Positions 25,596 through 36,229 of a DNA stretch of 64,000 nucleotides are shown piece by piece. Made by a program: the position numbers and the translations under genes. The notes beneath the pieces were generated by a model that ran no database searches, was not told the origin of the DNA, and saw nothing but the letters and a program-made list of their open reading frames with translations. The DNA comes from Paenibacillus swuensis (GTDB lineage Bacteria; Bacillota; Bacilli; Paenibacillales; DY6). The stretch covers positions 3,500,501 to 3,564,500 of the forward strand of contig NZ_CP011388.1 of NCBI RefSeq assembly GCF_001644605.1, read 5' to 3'. Positions within the stretch are counted from its first letter, which is position 1. Each line of letters begins with the position of its first letter.

Positions 25596-25634
25596 GCTAT
25601 GCGAGAGTGAATACTCCTTCGCATAGCTTATTTA
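25591..25634. terminator. bidirectional terminator after the CarH-like gene
   Basis: AATAAGCTATGCGA paired with TCGCATAGCTTATT, 14-bp stem, overlapping the stop codon; shared with the convergent YdeI-like gene. Confidence 0.88.
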
Positions 25635-25666
25635 TTATCACGAAATAAAGTTCAGTTATTTTAAAG

Positions 25667-26251
25667 TCAAGAGTAAATGGTTTCACCGTTCTCCAGCATG
25701 GTTACGAATTGTTGAATTTTACGTTCCCGGGTTTCCTGCTTCTTCACATTGTTGATTCGGAACAGGATGGCGTAGCGGTTTGTCGCATTTAGTCCTTCAA
25801 AAAAAGCTTTGGCCTTGGGATTGTTTCCCAGGGCAGCCGCTAAGTCTTCGGGGACCGTTGCTTTGCTTTGGGAAAGATAAGCCTTGTCCCATCGACCGTC
25901 TAATTTGGCTTCTTCAATCGTTTTTAGTCCGGCGGTTCGCATGAGACCTTCTGAGATCAGACGCTCCGCTTTGTCCACATTCACTTTGGACCAGATACTT
26001 TTCTTGCCCCGAGGAGTAAATCGTTGCAGCCAGGTGAACTCATCGCATACTTCTTTCTGACTGTCGATCCATCCGTAGCACAACGCGCTTTCCAATGCTT
26101 CATCATAAGAAACGGTAATTACACCGGATTTCTTCTTGGCGATCTGGAGTCTGACGCCTTGAGATGTGCTGCCATAATGCTCCAACCATTGGTGCCAAGC
26201 CTGCTTGCTTTCACATAACAGAACGGGCAAAGGATCTTTGTGCTTAGTCAT
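25667..26251 (-). CDS. YdeI/OmpD-associated family protein
   Basis: 194 residues, cytosolic. Family markers: LPVLLCESKQAWHQWLEHYG at the start, ALCYGWIDSQ (about 56-65), then FTPRGKKSIWSKVNVDKAERL and an OmdA-like C-terminal half. Proteins of this family are common in soil bacteria and have been linked to resistance to peptides or bacteriocins, but the biochemistry is not known. It lies 14 nt downstream of rqcH on the same strand, so it can be read through from rqcH. Confidence 0.85.
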   Translation of the reverse strand: MTKHKDPLPVLLCESKQAWHQWLEHYGSTSQGVRLQIAKKKSGVITVSYDEALESALCYGWIDSQKEVCDEFTWLQRFTPRGKKSIWSKVNVDKAERLISEGLMRTAGLKTIEEAKLDGRWDKAYLSQSKATVPEDLAAALGNNPKAKAFFEGLNATNRYAILFRINNVKKQETRERKIQQFVTMLENGETIYS

Positions 26252-26265
26252 CGCGCACCGCCTTT

Positions 26266-27990
26266 TTATTTTACGGCAACAGCAAGTTGTTTGATTTTCT
26301 CTTCACTGGCCGTCATGTAGACTGTTTTATTGTTATCAAAAATAACGAAACCCGGTTTAGCGCCGTTCGGTTTGCGAACATGTCGAATCAATGTGTAGTC
26401 CACGGGGACCTGGCTGGACTCTCTGGCCTGACTGTAATATACAGCCAGCATGGCAGCCTCCTCCAATGTGGAATCCCCAAAGCTCACGCTTTTGATGACA
26501 ACATGCGAGCCCGGAATATCCTTCGTGTGGAGCCAAGTGTCGGAAGGTGAAGCCAGCCGATTTGTCAAATATTCGTTCTGTGTATTGTTTTTGCCCACAT
26601 AAATCGGAATGCCTTCACTTGACGTGTAACATAACAATTGCGGCTTGTCATTCTTCTTCTTTTTCTTGCCTTTCTTGTTTCGATCCCGGATATATCCTTG
26701 CTCAATCAATTCTTCACGAATTTCATCAATGTCCGACAAGGAAGCGTTGTCTAGTTGCTGCTGCAGTGCGTTAATATACACATTTTCTTTGCGTGTATTT
26801 TCAATTTGCTCACCGACTACAAGCAGGCTGTTTTTACCTTTGTTGTACTTTTTGAAGTAACGTTGGGCATTGTCGGACGGTGTTAATTGAGGGTCCAATG
26901 CGATGCGGACGCTGCCTTGAGCTTCATCGTAGTAGTTGACGACTTCGATTTCTTTATCCCCGCGTTTAACGGTATGCAGAGAGGCTGTAAGCAGTTCGCC
27001 CAAAATCCGGAACTTATCCGCATCCCTGGCATCTTCCACGGTTTCGCGCAATTTCTCGAGCTTTTTGTCATTCTTGTTCTTTTCATTCTGCAAAAAACGA
27101 ATCAAATCCGATACCCGTTGTTTAACCGTATCCCGTTCCGCCTTATTGCCGTAAAAAGCTTCCAGACAATCGCTGACGGTCTCGAATGTTCTTGTTTCGC
27201 CAGTCACATGAGTCAAACGAACGACGGAAAAAACAGCTTTGCCGCTTGAAGATACTTCAACTAAATTTGGTTCATATCGGTGCTCCCCCATGGACTGCAT
27301 AACGCTTGCGAAGGCTTCGCCTAACGCTTCCGCGCTCTCTGAGCCGCTTCTGAACACGATCTCACGGGCAACCAGAGGGGAAAGGCCGCTAAACCGTTGT
27401 ACAATACCTTGCTCCGGCTTGTCCTCTGCAGCTTCACGCAACGCTTCCGTAACTTCAGCGGAGGAAACATGATAAGGGTTTAACTTGCCCTGTTCCGGAG
27501 GAGAAACATAAGTGCTTCCCGGCATCACGATTCGATAGGAGCTAATCGCAGGGGTTACGTGGTGGATCCCGTCTAAGATCAGTTGGGTGGCCGGGTCCAT
27601 GAGAATGATGTTGCTGTGGCGTCCCATGAGCTCGATCACGACGGTTTTTACACTGAGGTCACCCAGCTCATCCCGCTGCCTGACCCCAATCTTGATAATT
27701 CGCTCCGCCTCTACCTGTTCTACGTATTCAATAATGCCGCTTTCGCAATATTTGCGAAGCAACATGCAGAACATCGGAGCATCCATAGGATTTACATATT
27801 GACCTGTAGTGAAATGTACCCGAGGGTAAGTGGGATTTGCGGACAAGAGCAGTTTCCGGTTGGCTCCCTGAGCTCTGACTTGCCATATGATTTCGTGCGG
27901 GTTAGGTTGATGTATTTTATTAATGCGGCTGCCGACACACATCTGCAATTCATGCACAATGGCGCGCACCACTAGTCCATCCAATGCCAT
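26266..27990 (-). CDS. rqcH: RqcH, ribosome quality control protein (NFACT family)
   Basis: Binds split 50S subunits carrying stalled peptidyl-tRNA and directs C-terminal alanine tailing. 574 residues, as in B. subtilis YloA. NFACT-N at the start (ALDGLVVRAIVHELQ, SRINKIHQP), a long charged coiled-coil middle (about 290-340 and 390-440) and the NFACT-R domain at the end (SDTWLHTKDIPGSHVVIKS, PNGAKPGFVIF). A basic run KKGKKKKKNDK at about 447 separates them. First gene (on the opposite strand) of the yloA-recG syntenic block. Confidence 0.94.
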   Translation of the reverse strand: MALDGLVVRAIVHELQMCVGSRINKIHQPNPHEIIWQVRAQGANRKLLLSANPTYPRVHFTTGQYVNPMDAPMFCMLLRKYCESGIIEYVEQVEAERIIKIGVRQRDELGDLSVKTVVIELMGRHSNIILMDPATQLILDGIHHVTPAISSYRIVMPGSTYVSPPEQGKLNPYHVSSAEVTEALREAAEDKPEQGIVQRFSGLSPLVAREIVFRSGSESAEALGEAFASVMQSMGEHRYEPNLVEVSSSGKAVFSVVRLTHVTGETRTFETVSDCLEAFYGNKAERDTVKQRVSDLIRFLQNEKNKNDKKLEKLRETVEDARDADKFRILGELLTASLHTVKRGDKEIEVVNYYDEAQGSVRIALDPQLTPSDNAQRYFKKYNKGKNSLLVVGEQIENTRKENVYINALQQQLDNASLSDIDEIREELIEQGYIRDRNKKGKKKKKNDKPQLLCYTSSEGIPIYVGKNNTQNEYLTNRLASPSDTWLHTKDIPGSHVVIKSVSFGDSTLEEAAMLAVYYSQARESSQVPVDYTLIRHVRKPNGAKPGFVIFDNNKTVYMTASEEKIKQLAVAVK

Positions 27991-28151
27991 AGCTGCAACT
28001 CCTCTTCCATAAGACTTCCTCTATCATGCCATACTTTCCGCAAAAACTTAAGTGCCCGTCTGTGATAATTCCCGGCTTGTCTGAATAAAGTTAGCTTATG
28101 AAGGACATGTCTGCCGCTTTCGGCGGCAAGGAACGAGGAGGTAGGGCAAGC

Positions 28152-30935
28152 ATGGAGGGAAAGAAGGACTATCAGTTAACTCCGGCAGAGGTGTTGCACG
28201 CGTTCAGCACCGATGCAGAGGGCGGGCTCTCAAGACAAGAGGCGGAGGATCGCCAGAATATCCATGGCTTGAATGAGCTGTCAGAAGGAGAACGTGTTTC
28301 ACCCATCACATTACTTCTGAATCAATTTAAAGATTTCATGGTGCTCGTGTTGATGGGGGCTACCTTAATTTCGGGCTTGCTGGGTGAATATCTGGACGCC
28401 ATCACCATTATCGCGATCATTGTCATTAACGGTATATTGGGATTCGTTCAGGAATTCCGGGCGGAACGCTCTTTACGCGCATTGAAAGAGCTGTCGGCGT
28501 ATACCGCCAAAGTGATGCGTGACGGGCGTGTGGAACAGGTTCCGGCTAATCATCTCGTACCGGGGGACATTGTTCTGCTCGAAAGCGGAGATCGGGTTCC
28601 GGCGGATGTTCGTTTTCTGGAAACCAATTCGCTCTATATTGAGGAATCGGCTTTGACAGGCGAATCGGTTCCGGTTAATAAACACATTCAACCGTTGGCG
28701 GAGGGCGATATTCCACTGGGGGATCAACGGAACTGCGGTTTCATGGGAACGATGATTACCCGAGGGACGGCCAGGGCTGTTGTAGTCCGAACGGGTATGG
28801 GGACGGAAATGGGCAAAATCGCGGACCTTATCCAGAACACGGACGGGATGGAAACGCCGCTTCAGCACAGGCTTGAGCAGTTGGGCAAAATTCTGATCTT
28901 TGTCGCGCTCGGACTTACCGTGATGGTCGTTGTGGCCGGAATTATGCATGGTCAACCGATGTACGGCATGTTCCTTGCCGGTGTTTCGCTCGCGGTAGCC
29001 GCCATTCCGGAAGGGTTGCCGGCGATTGTGACGATCGCACTTGCCTTAGGGGTGCAGCGGATGATTAAACGCAAAGCCATCGTGCGCAAGCTTCCTTCGG
29101 TGGAAACGCTGGGCTGCGCGTCTGTCATATGCTCCGATAAGACCGGAACACTAACCCAGAACAAGATGACCGTAACACATTTGTGGATTGACGGGGAGTT
29201 GGCGGAGGTTACAGGGGAGGGTTACGTGCCCCAGGGTCATGTGCTCAAGCAAGGGAAGAAGGCTGATATTCAGCAGGATCAGACCTTAAGGCGGCTATTA
29301 CAGATTGCTGCGTTATGTAACAATGCCGTGTTATCCGAAGCGGCACCGGATGAATCTAAGAAGAAGCGGAACAAGAACGAAACTGAAGAACCCCGTTGGC
29401 AGGTGAACGGCGATCCGACCGAAGGCGCCTTGATTGTTCTGGCTGCGAAGCAGGGGGTAACGGCCGGAGCCTTGAGCGGTTTGTACAAACGCGTAGCGGA
29501 ATTCCCCTTTGATTCCGAGCGGAAAAGGATGTCCGTCTTGGTTGAACATCAAGGAGGTCGACTTGTTTATACGAAGGGAGCGCCAGATGTGCTGCTTTCC
29601 CAATGCGCCTACGTGCTTTGGGAAGGTAAGATCACACCGCTAACCCCTGCATTGAAACAAAAGGTATTGGCCGCGAACGAGGGTATGGCCCGTTCCGCTT
29701 TACGCGTACTGGGACTTGCGTATCGTGATCTTAAATCTCATGACCGGGTTTCTACGGAAGACGATGTCGAGAACGGCCTGATCTTCGTAGGTCTTACGGG
29801 AATGATTGATCCTCCGCGAAGAGAGGTGAAGGACGCAATCGCGACATGCCGGAGAGCAGGCATCAAGACGGTAATGATTACGGGGGACCACCAAACGACG
29901 GCGGAGGCCATTGCCGGTCAATTAGGCATGATTCCGCGCGGCGGGCTGACGCTAAACGGGCAACAGTTGGCCAACATGAGCGATGAGCAGCTGGATAATA
30001 AAGTGGATGAAATATACGTTTATGCCCGTGTTTCACCCGAGCATAAGCTGCGAATCGTGAAGTCGCTGCAACGAAAAGGCCATGTTGTCGCCATGACGGG
30101 GGACGGCGTGAACGACGCGCCGGCGATCAAGGCGGCGGATATCGGAATTGCGATGGGCATTACAGGAACGGATGTGTCCAAAGAGGCGTCTTCACTCGTT
30201 CTTAATGATGATAATTTTGCAACGATTGTAGCCGCTATTGAAGAAGGCCGCAGCATTTATGAAAATATTCGTAAATTCATCCGGTATTTGCTGGCTTCCA
30301 ATGTAGGCGAGATTTTGACGATGTTCATCGCCATGATGGTCGGGTTGCCGCTGCCGCTTGTACCCATTCAAATTCTATGGGTCAATCTGGTAACGGACGG
30401 CTTACCGGCTATGGCGCTCGGCGTCGATCAGGCTGAGAATGATCTGATGCAGCATAAGCCGCGTTCGGCGAAAGAGAATATTTTTGCCCGGAGACTGGGA
30501 TGGAAAATCATTTCACGCGGTGCCTTGATCGGGGTGTGTACACTGGCCGCATTCTGGCTTGTTCTACGTGAGAATCCGGATGATAAAGCGCAACTCGTGC
30601 TTTCCCAGACGGTCGCGTTCGCCACATTGGTCATGGCACAGCTGATTCACGTATTTGATTGCCGGAGCTCACGTTCCATCTTTCATCGCAATCCGTTCCA
30701 AAATGTGTATCTGGTTATTTCCGTTATTTCCTCCGTGCTTCTCCTGCTGGGCGTGGTGTATATTGAACAATTGCAGCCTATATTCAAAACAACACCGCTC
30801 GATTGGAAGCATTGGGTTCTTGTATTGATATTCGCGGGCATTCCTACATTCCTGATGGGTATCGGCAGTCTTCTGAGCCCTTCCGCCAGAAAGAACAAAG
30901 GGATGAAGATCAACACCAAACCGATGTTTCGGTAA
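28152..30935 (+). CDS. P-type Ca2+-transporting ATPase (SERCA-like, YloB)
   Basis: 927 residues from ATG 28152, 9 nt after GAGGAGGT; an earlier in-frame ATG at 28098 lacks a site. Motifs: TGESVPV in the A domain, PEGLP in M4 (about residues 287-291), CSDKTGTLTQNK with the phosphorylated Asp, KGAPD in the N domain, TGDHQTTAEAIA, GDGVNDAPAI and NLVTDGLPAMALG in M6. The M4 Glu and M6 Asn/Asp are the Ca2+ site ligands. Exports Ca2+ at the cost of ATP; B. subtilis YloB occupies the same chromosomal position next to yloA. A short insertion (DESKKKRNKNETEE) lies in the N domain. Confidence 0.95.
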   Translation: MEGKKDYQLTPAEVLHAFSTDAEGGLSRQEAEDRQNIHGLNELSEGERVSPITLLLNQFKDFMVLVLMGATLISGLLGEYLDAITIIAIIVINGILGFVQEFRAERSLRALKELSAYTAKVMRDGRVEQVPANHLVPGDIVLLESGDRVPADVRFLETNSLYIEESALTGESVPVNKHIQPLAEGDIPLGDQRNCGFMGTMITRGTARAVVVRTGMGTEMGKIADLIQNTDGMETPLQHRLEQLGKILIFVALGLTVMVVVAGIMHGQPMYGMFLAGVSLAVAAIPEGLPAIVTIALALGVQRMIKRKAIVRKLPSVETLGCASVICSDKTGTLTQNKMTVTHLWIDGELAEVTGEGYVPQGHVLKQGKKADIQQDQTLRRLLQIAALCNNAVLSEAAPDESKKKRNKNETEEPRWQVNGDPTEGALIVLAAKQGVTAGALSGLYKRVAEFPFDSERKRMSVLVEHQGGRLVYTKGAPDVLLSQCAYVLWEGKITPLTPALKQKVLAANEGMARSALRVLGLAYRDLKSHDRVSTEDDVENGLIFVGLTGMIDPPRREVKDAIATCRRAGIKTVMITGDHQTTAEAIAGQLGMIPRGGLTLNGQQLANMSDEQLDNKVDEIYVYARVSPEHKLRIVKSLQRKGHVVAMTGDGVNDAPAIKAADIGIAMGITGTDVSKEASSLVLNDDNFATIVAAIEEGRSIYENIRKFIRYLLASNVGEILTMFIAMMVGLPLPLVPIQILWVNLVTDGLPAMALGVDQAENDLMQHKPRSAKENIFARRLGWKIISRGALIGVCTLAAFWLVLRENPDDKAQLVLSQTVAFATLVMAQLIHVFDCRSSRSIFHRNPFQNVYLVISVISSVLLLLGVVYIEQLQPIFKTTPLDWKHWVLVLIFAGIPTFLMGIGSLLSPSARKNKGMKINTKPMFR

Positions 30936-31063
30936 GCCCTTGAACAGGAAACTAGCGTAATAGTACAAACAATGATCTGAATCCTCACTACTCATACAGC
31001 CCCTTTTGCGGTAAAATGTTGCTAGCGTAACATTAAGAACTGCAAAGGGAGCTGTTATTTTTT

Positions 31064-31894
31064 ATGGAATTTACGAAAATGAACGGACTTGGAAACGACT
31101 TTATCGTAGTTTACGGGGAAGAGGAGTTACCTTCGAACGCGGCGGAGCTGGCTGTTCGTCTGTGCGATCGTTTCTTCGGCATCGGCGCGGACGGATTAGT
31201 ATACATTCTGCCTTCGAATAAAGCCGACTTTATGATGCGCATCATGAATTCGGACGGTTCGGAAGCGGAGCAATGCGGTAACGCGATACGTTGTGTGGCC
31301 AAATATGTGTACGATCGCAAGTTGATCGACAAAACCGAAATTACCATTGAAACGCTTGGTGCGGGTGCGCAGCAAGTTCAACTGACCATCCAAGAGGGCG
31401 TTGTGTCGACCGTTCGCGTGAATATGGGTCAGCCCATCCTGAAAGGAACAGAAGTTCCCACAACCGTGGATCAGGAGCAAGTCGTGAACTATCCAATCGA
31501 AGTGAACGGACGTGAATTTCGTTTTACCGCGGTGTCCATGGGGAATCCGCACTGTGTCATTTACGTAGAGGACGCGGTGAACTTTGATTTGGCGGAATGG
31601 GGACCAAAGCTGGAAACCCATCCGATGTTCCCGCGGAAAATCAATGTGGAGTTCGTCACGGTGAATTCCAAGAACCATGCGGATATGCGGGTGTGGGAGC
31701 GGGGAGCGGGTCCGACACTGGCTTGCGGAACAGGCGCATGCGCAACGTTGGTCGCTTCCGTGCTGAACGGTCATACGGATCGTGAAGCTACGATTTCGTT
31801 AAAGGGCGGCGACTTGTTCATCGAATGGAATGAGAGCGATAACTACATTTACATGACAGGTCCTGCCGCTGAAGTATTTACAGGGAATGTATAA
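31064..31894 (+). CDS. dapF: diaminopimelate epimerase
   Basis: Converts LL- to meso-diaminopimelate for lysine and cell wall synthesis; 276 residues. Start ATG 31064. Motifs: MNGLGNDFIVV, then AEQCGNAIRC (first catalytic Cys) and ACGTGACATL (second Cys). The pair forms the two-base active site. Inserted between the Ca2+-ATPase and yicC relative to B. subtilis; own terminator follows. Confidence 0.95.
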   Translation: MEFTKMNGLGNDFIVVYGEEELPSNAAELAVRLCDRFFGIGADGLVYILPSNKADFMMRIMNSDGSEAEQCGNAIRCVAKYVYDRKLIDKTEITIETLGAGAQQVQLTIQEGVVSTVRVNMGQPILKGTEVPTTVDQEQVVNYPIEVNGREFRFTAVSMGNPHCVIYVEDAVNFDLAEWGPKLETHPMFPRKINVEFVTVNSKNHADMRVWERGAGPTLACGTGACATLVASVLNGHTDREATISLKGGDLFIEWNESDNYIYMTGPAAEVFTGNV

Positions 31895-31937
31895 AGAATG
31901 GCGGGAATGAACCGGCGCAGGCTTTCCCGGTTTAAGC

Positions 31938-31984
31938 AGAGCAAGAATCGGCGACGGTTCCTGCTCTTTTTTTTCAACTCAGAG
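31938..31984 (+). terminator. dapF terminator
   Basis: AGAGCAAGAA / TTCCTGCTCT stem with one bulge, followed by eight T residues. Confidence 0.88.
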
Positions 31985-32081
31985 CGATTCCGGGTTCCGG
32001 AGATGTAATGGAATTCCTCTTATGTTTCGGGAGGAACTGTGATAAAGTAGAGGTTACTATTTTTGATGGGTGGGGAATGTT

Positions 32082-33986
32082 ATGAAACCGGATTTACGCC
32101 AGGCCTTGTCTCAACAAATTCTCATCGGCGACGGTGCGATGGGAACGTATCTGTACCACCTCGGTTTTCCTGTCGGCATTTCCTATGAAGAATTAAATTT
32201 AACGAAGCCCGATGTGATTGGGGACGTGCATAAGCGCTATTATGATGCGGGCGCCAGAGTTATTGAAACCAATACGTATTCGGCTAACCGCGATAAGCTT
32301 TCCAAGTTCGGACTCGAGCAAGAAGTGGAAGCGATTAACCGCGCAGGTGTGGATATCGCTCGCAAGGCTGTGGGCGAAGACGCTTACGTAGTCGGGGCCG
32401 TAGGATCCATACGGGGGGGGAGGCGCAACAACGCTCAACTTACCGAAGTAGAGGCCGACCTCCGGGAACAGATCGGGGCTTTAATTTCCGCGGGGGCCGA
32501 CGGCATTCTGCTGGAAACATTCTTCGATGTTGAGGAAATGTTGCTTGCTCTAGGCATCGTCCGCGAGCTCGGCGGGGCGAAGGTTCCGGTTATTTGTCAG
32601 TTTGCGACGGAAGATGTAGGGCGGACTTTGGACGGTTATACGATGGAGGAAGCGTTCAAGGCATGCCGCGAACAAGGAGCCGACGTTGTCGGCTTCAATT
32701 GCCGCACCGGCCCGAACGGGATTTTGCGCGCGCTGGAGGGTGTAGTCGGCCATGTGTCGTCCCCTTTCTCGGTATACCCGAACGCGGGCATTCCGGATTA
32801 CGTTGACGACAAGTACACGTACATGGCGACGCCCGAGTACTTCGCGGACAGCGCGCTCAAGTTCGCCGCCGCCGGCGCCCGCCTGATCGGCGGCTGCTGC
32901 GGCACTACCCCGGAGCACATCCGCGCGATGGCGGATGCGCTCCGGGGCTTTGCGCCGCACAGCCCGCGCACGGCTGCGCGCCCGGCCGCAACGCCGGCCG
33001 CCGCCGCACAGCCCGCGGCGGCCGCGCCGGACTCAGGCGCCCCCGCGGAAGCGTCCGCGGCCGCGCCGAACATCCTCGAGCTGGTGCGGCAACGCCACAC
33101 CGTCATCGTGGAACTGGACCCGCCGCGCGATCTGGATATCGCGCGGTTCATGCAAGGCTCGGCCGCGCTGCAGGAGGCCGGCGCCGACGCGGTGACGATG
33201 GCGGATAACTCGCTCGCCGTCACGCGTATGAGCAATCTGGCACTCGGCGCGCTCGTGCAGCAACAAACCGGCCTGCGGCCGCTCATCCACATCGCCTGCC
33301 GCGATCGAAACCTCATCGGTACACAATCCCATATGATGGGATTGCACGCCCTCGGTATCGATCATGTGCTCGCGGTGACCGGCGACCCTGCAAGCTTCGG
33401 CGATTTGCCGGGGTCGAGCAACGTCTATGACGTGAAATCATTCGAAATCATCCGCATGATTAAACAATTGAACGAAGGTATTGCATTCTCCGGCAAAGAG
33501 CTGAAGCAGAAGGCGAGCTTCGTGGTCGGAGCAGCTTTTAATCCGAATGTGAAACATTTGGATAAAGCGGTGCAACGGCTGGAGCGCAAAGTTGAAGCAG
33601 GAGCGGATTACATTATGACGCAGCCTGTGTATGATATCGGGTTGATTGAGCGAATCTATCAATCTACCAAGCATCTGGATATCCCGATTTTTATCGGGAT
33701 CATGCCGCTTGCCAGCGGACGAAATGCCGAATTTCTTCATAACGAAGTACCCGGCATTCAGCTTTCTCCGGAAATTCGCGAGCGTATGGCCGGATTGGAA
33801 GGCGAAGTCGGACGCAGGGTCGGCGTTGAGATCGGTAAAGAACTGTTGGATGCGGCCATGCAGTATTTTAACGGCATCTATCTGATTACGCCTTTCCTGT
33901 TTTATGGCATGACCGCGGAGCTTACCCGTTATGTTTGGGAGAAAACGAAGCGCCATGATTTTGACTTGTACCCTCTATCGAAATGA
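32082..33986 (+). CDS. bifunctional homocysteine S-methyltransferase / methylenetetrahydrofolate reductase (YitJ-like)
   Basis: 634 residues from ATG 32082; a GTG four codons earlier is less likely. N-terminal homocysteine methyltransferase (about 1-290): GDGAMGTYL and the Zn-binding FNC and GGCCGTTP cysteines. A low-complexity Ala/Pro linker (about 295-330) follows. The C-terminal MTHFR TIM barrel starts at VIVELDPPRDLD and contains LAVTGDP and FVVGAAFNPN. It joins one-carbon reduction to methionine regeneration. In B. subtilis yitJ has an S-box leader; the 97 bases between the dapF terminator and this gene are too short for one. The linker and flanks (about 32800-33330) form a GC-rich island. 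Confidence 0.93.
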   Translation: MKPDLRQALSQQILIGDGAMGTYLYHLGFPVGISYEELNLTKPDVIGDVHKRYYDAGARVIETNTYSANRDKLSKFGLEQEVEAINRAGVDIARKAVGEDAYVVGAVGSIRGGRRNNAQLTEVEADLREQIGALISAGADGILLETFFDVEEMLLALGIVRELGGAKVPVICQFATEDVGRTLDGYTMEEAFKACREQGADVVGFNCRTGPNGILRALEGVVGHVSSPFSVYPNAGIPDYVDDKYTYMATPEYFADSALKFAAAGARLIGGCCGTTPEHIRAMADALRGFAPHSPRTAARPAATPAAAAQPAAAAPDSGAPAEASAAAPNILELVRQRHTVIVELDPPRDLDIARFMQGSAALQEAGADAVTMADNSLAVTRMSNLALGALVQQQTGLRPLIHIACRDRNLIGTQSHMMGLHALGIDHVLAVTGDPASFGDLPGSSNVYDVKSFEIIRMIKQLNEGIAFSGKELKQKASFVVGAAFNPNVKHLDKAVQRLERKVEAGADYIMTQPVYDIGLIERIYQSTKHLDIPIFIGIMPLASGRNAEFLHNEVPGIQLSPEIRERMAGLEGEVGRRVGVEIGKELLDAAMQYFNGIYLITPFLFYGMTAELTRYVWEKTKRHDFDLYPLSK

Positions 33987-34017
33987 ATTAGAATAGGGGA
34001 ATGGATGTGAAGCGAGA

Positions 34018-34902
34018 ATGATTTGCAGCATGACGGGTTACGGTCAGGCGGAGCAACGTTGGAACGAATACAGGCTTACGGCTGAGATCAAGTCTGTGAA
34101 TCACCGCTACGCGGAGGTCATGATTAAACTTCCCCGTGAATATATGAAGTTCGAGGAAGCGGTTAAGAGAACGGTGCTTACCGCCGCCAAGCGCGGCCGA
34201 TTGGATGTATTCATCACCATTGAACGGACAACGGTCACGAGCCGTCAAGCGATCCTTAACTGGGCGCTTCTGGACGGATACAGGCAGGTGGCTCAGGACA
34301 TTCAGCAGCGTTACGCCGTGAAGGGTGAACTCGGATTGCAGGAACTATTGCAATTGCCGGATGCGGTGCTCTGGATGGATGAAGATACGGAATCAGCACT
34401 GCCTGAAGATGTATTAATGCAATGTGTAAGTCTCGCTATGGAACAGTTGCAAGCCATGAGATTAAGGGAAGGTGCCCACCTGTCTCTTGATCTAATAGAA
34501 AGGCTTGAACAGTTTAGCGGGATGTACGCGGAAGTTCTGAAGACTGCTCCCCGGGTTGCTGACGAATATCGGGTTAAGCTTCAAAGCCGGATTCGGGACA
34601 TGCTGTCCATGGGAGAATCGGATGAGCTGGAACAACGTGTATGGACGGAGGCCGCTTTATTCGCGGAGCGCTCGAACGTGGATGAAGAATTGACCAGACT
34701 TGCAAGTCACATGGATCAGTTCAAGCATTTATTGTCCGATTCGAACCCTGTGGGCCGCAAGCTGGACTTTCTATTGCAAGAAATGAACCGGGAAGTAAAC
34801 ACCATCGGTTCCAAAGCCAACCACAGTCATTTAACGAAAATTGTTGTTGATCTGAAAGCCGAGCTTGAAAAAATGCGCGAACAAGTGCAGAATATCGAAT
34901 AA
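34018..34902 (+). CDS. YicC/YloC family endoribonuclease
   Basis: 294 residues starting ICSMTGYGQAE, the family hallmark. C-terminal half holds QEMNREVNTIGSKANH, also conserved. YicC proteins are hexameric RNases that cut small RNAs and mRNAs. B. subtilis YloC is upstream of remA, gmk and rpoZ exactly as here. Start ATG 34018 with a modest GGATG/AAGCGAG site. No membrane segment. Confidence 0.92.
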   Translation: MICSMTGYGQAEQRWNEYRLTAEIKSVNHRYAEVMIKLPREYMKFEEAVKRTVLTAAKRGRLDVFITIERTTVTSRQAILNWALLDGYRQVAQDIQQRYAVKGELGLQELLQLPDAVLWMDEDTESALPEDVLMQCVSLAMEQLQAMRLREGAHLSLDLIERLEQFSGMYAEVLKTAPRVADEYRVKLQSRIRDMLSMGESDELEQRVWTEAALFAERSNVDEELTRLASHMDQFKHLLSDSNPVGRKLDFLLQEMNREVNTIGSKANHSHLTKIVVDLKAELEKMREQVQNIE

Positions 34903-35011
34903 GAACCGATGCTTCAGGCTATGAAAATAGTATGACATCTGCGAGAATCGGCTAAACTAGAGTAAGTCGTTACTGAACTTGAGTTTCAGGGGAACTGTGG
35001 GAGGAACCATA

Positions 35012-35892
<881 letters not shown>

Positions 35893-35924
35893 CAATTAAT
35901 TAAATTAGAATATGAGGTGCACGA

Positions 35925-36122
35925 ATGTTATATCCTTCTATTGATGAAATGGTACGCAAAGTGGACAGCAAATACTCCCTTGTGGTTGCCGCTTCCAGAC
36001 GGGCCAGATTGCTTCGCGACGGCGTTAAGACCGACATTCGCCAACCGAAATCACACAAATTTGTAGGCGTGGCGCTTGAAGAAATCTATAATGATCATAT
36101 TGTATATGAGCGTGTGAAGTAG
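35925..36122 (+). CDS. rpoZ: RNA polymerase omega subunit
   Basis: 65 residues, start ATG 35925 after ATGAGGTGC. Conserved LYPSIDEMVRKVDSKYSLVVAASRRAR and the KPVG-like IRQPKSHKFVGVALEEIYN. Omega stabilises the beta-prime subunit. It lies between gmk and coaBC, the standard context. Confidence 0.96.
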   Translation: MLYPSIDEMVRKVDSKYSLVVAASRRARLLRDGVKTDIRQPKSHKFVGVALEEIYNDHIVYERVK

Positions 36123-36152
36123 TATTAAGGAGCTATGTGTAAGGAGATAAGG

Positions 36153-36203
36153 ATCCCCAAGAACGTAAGGAGCAAGCAATTGCGATCCTCGTTTCTTGGG
36201 GAT
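36153..36203 (+). repeat. long hairpin between rpoZ and coaBC
   Basis: A 10-bp perfect outer stem ATCCCCAAGA / TCTTGGGGAT with further pairing inside (ACG/CGT, AGGA/TCCT) around GCAATTGC. The following bases are T-rich but not a clean T tract, so it may be a weak terminator, processing site or attenuator before coaBC. Confidence 0.65.
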
Positions 36204-36229
36204 TATTTGCTCATTTTTAGGGGAAAGCG

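Noticed and set aside
31985-32081. Search for a SAM riboswitch before the YitJ-like gene.
   Set aside because: The gap is too short and has no S-box core sequence or terminator.
32550-33365. Long antisense frames opposite the YitJ-like gene.
   Set aside because: GC-rich shadow frames of the Ala/Pro linker region without ribosome-binding sites or recognisable proteins.
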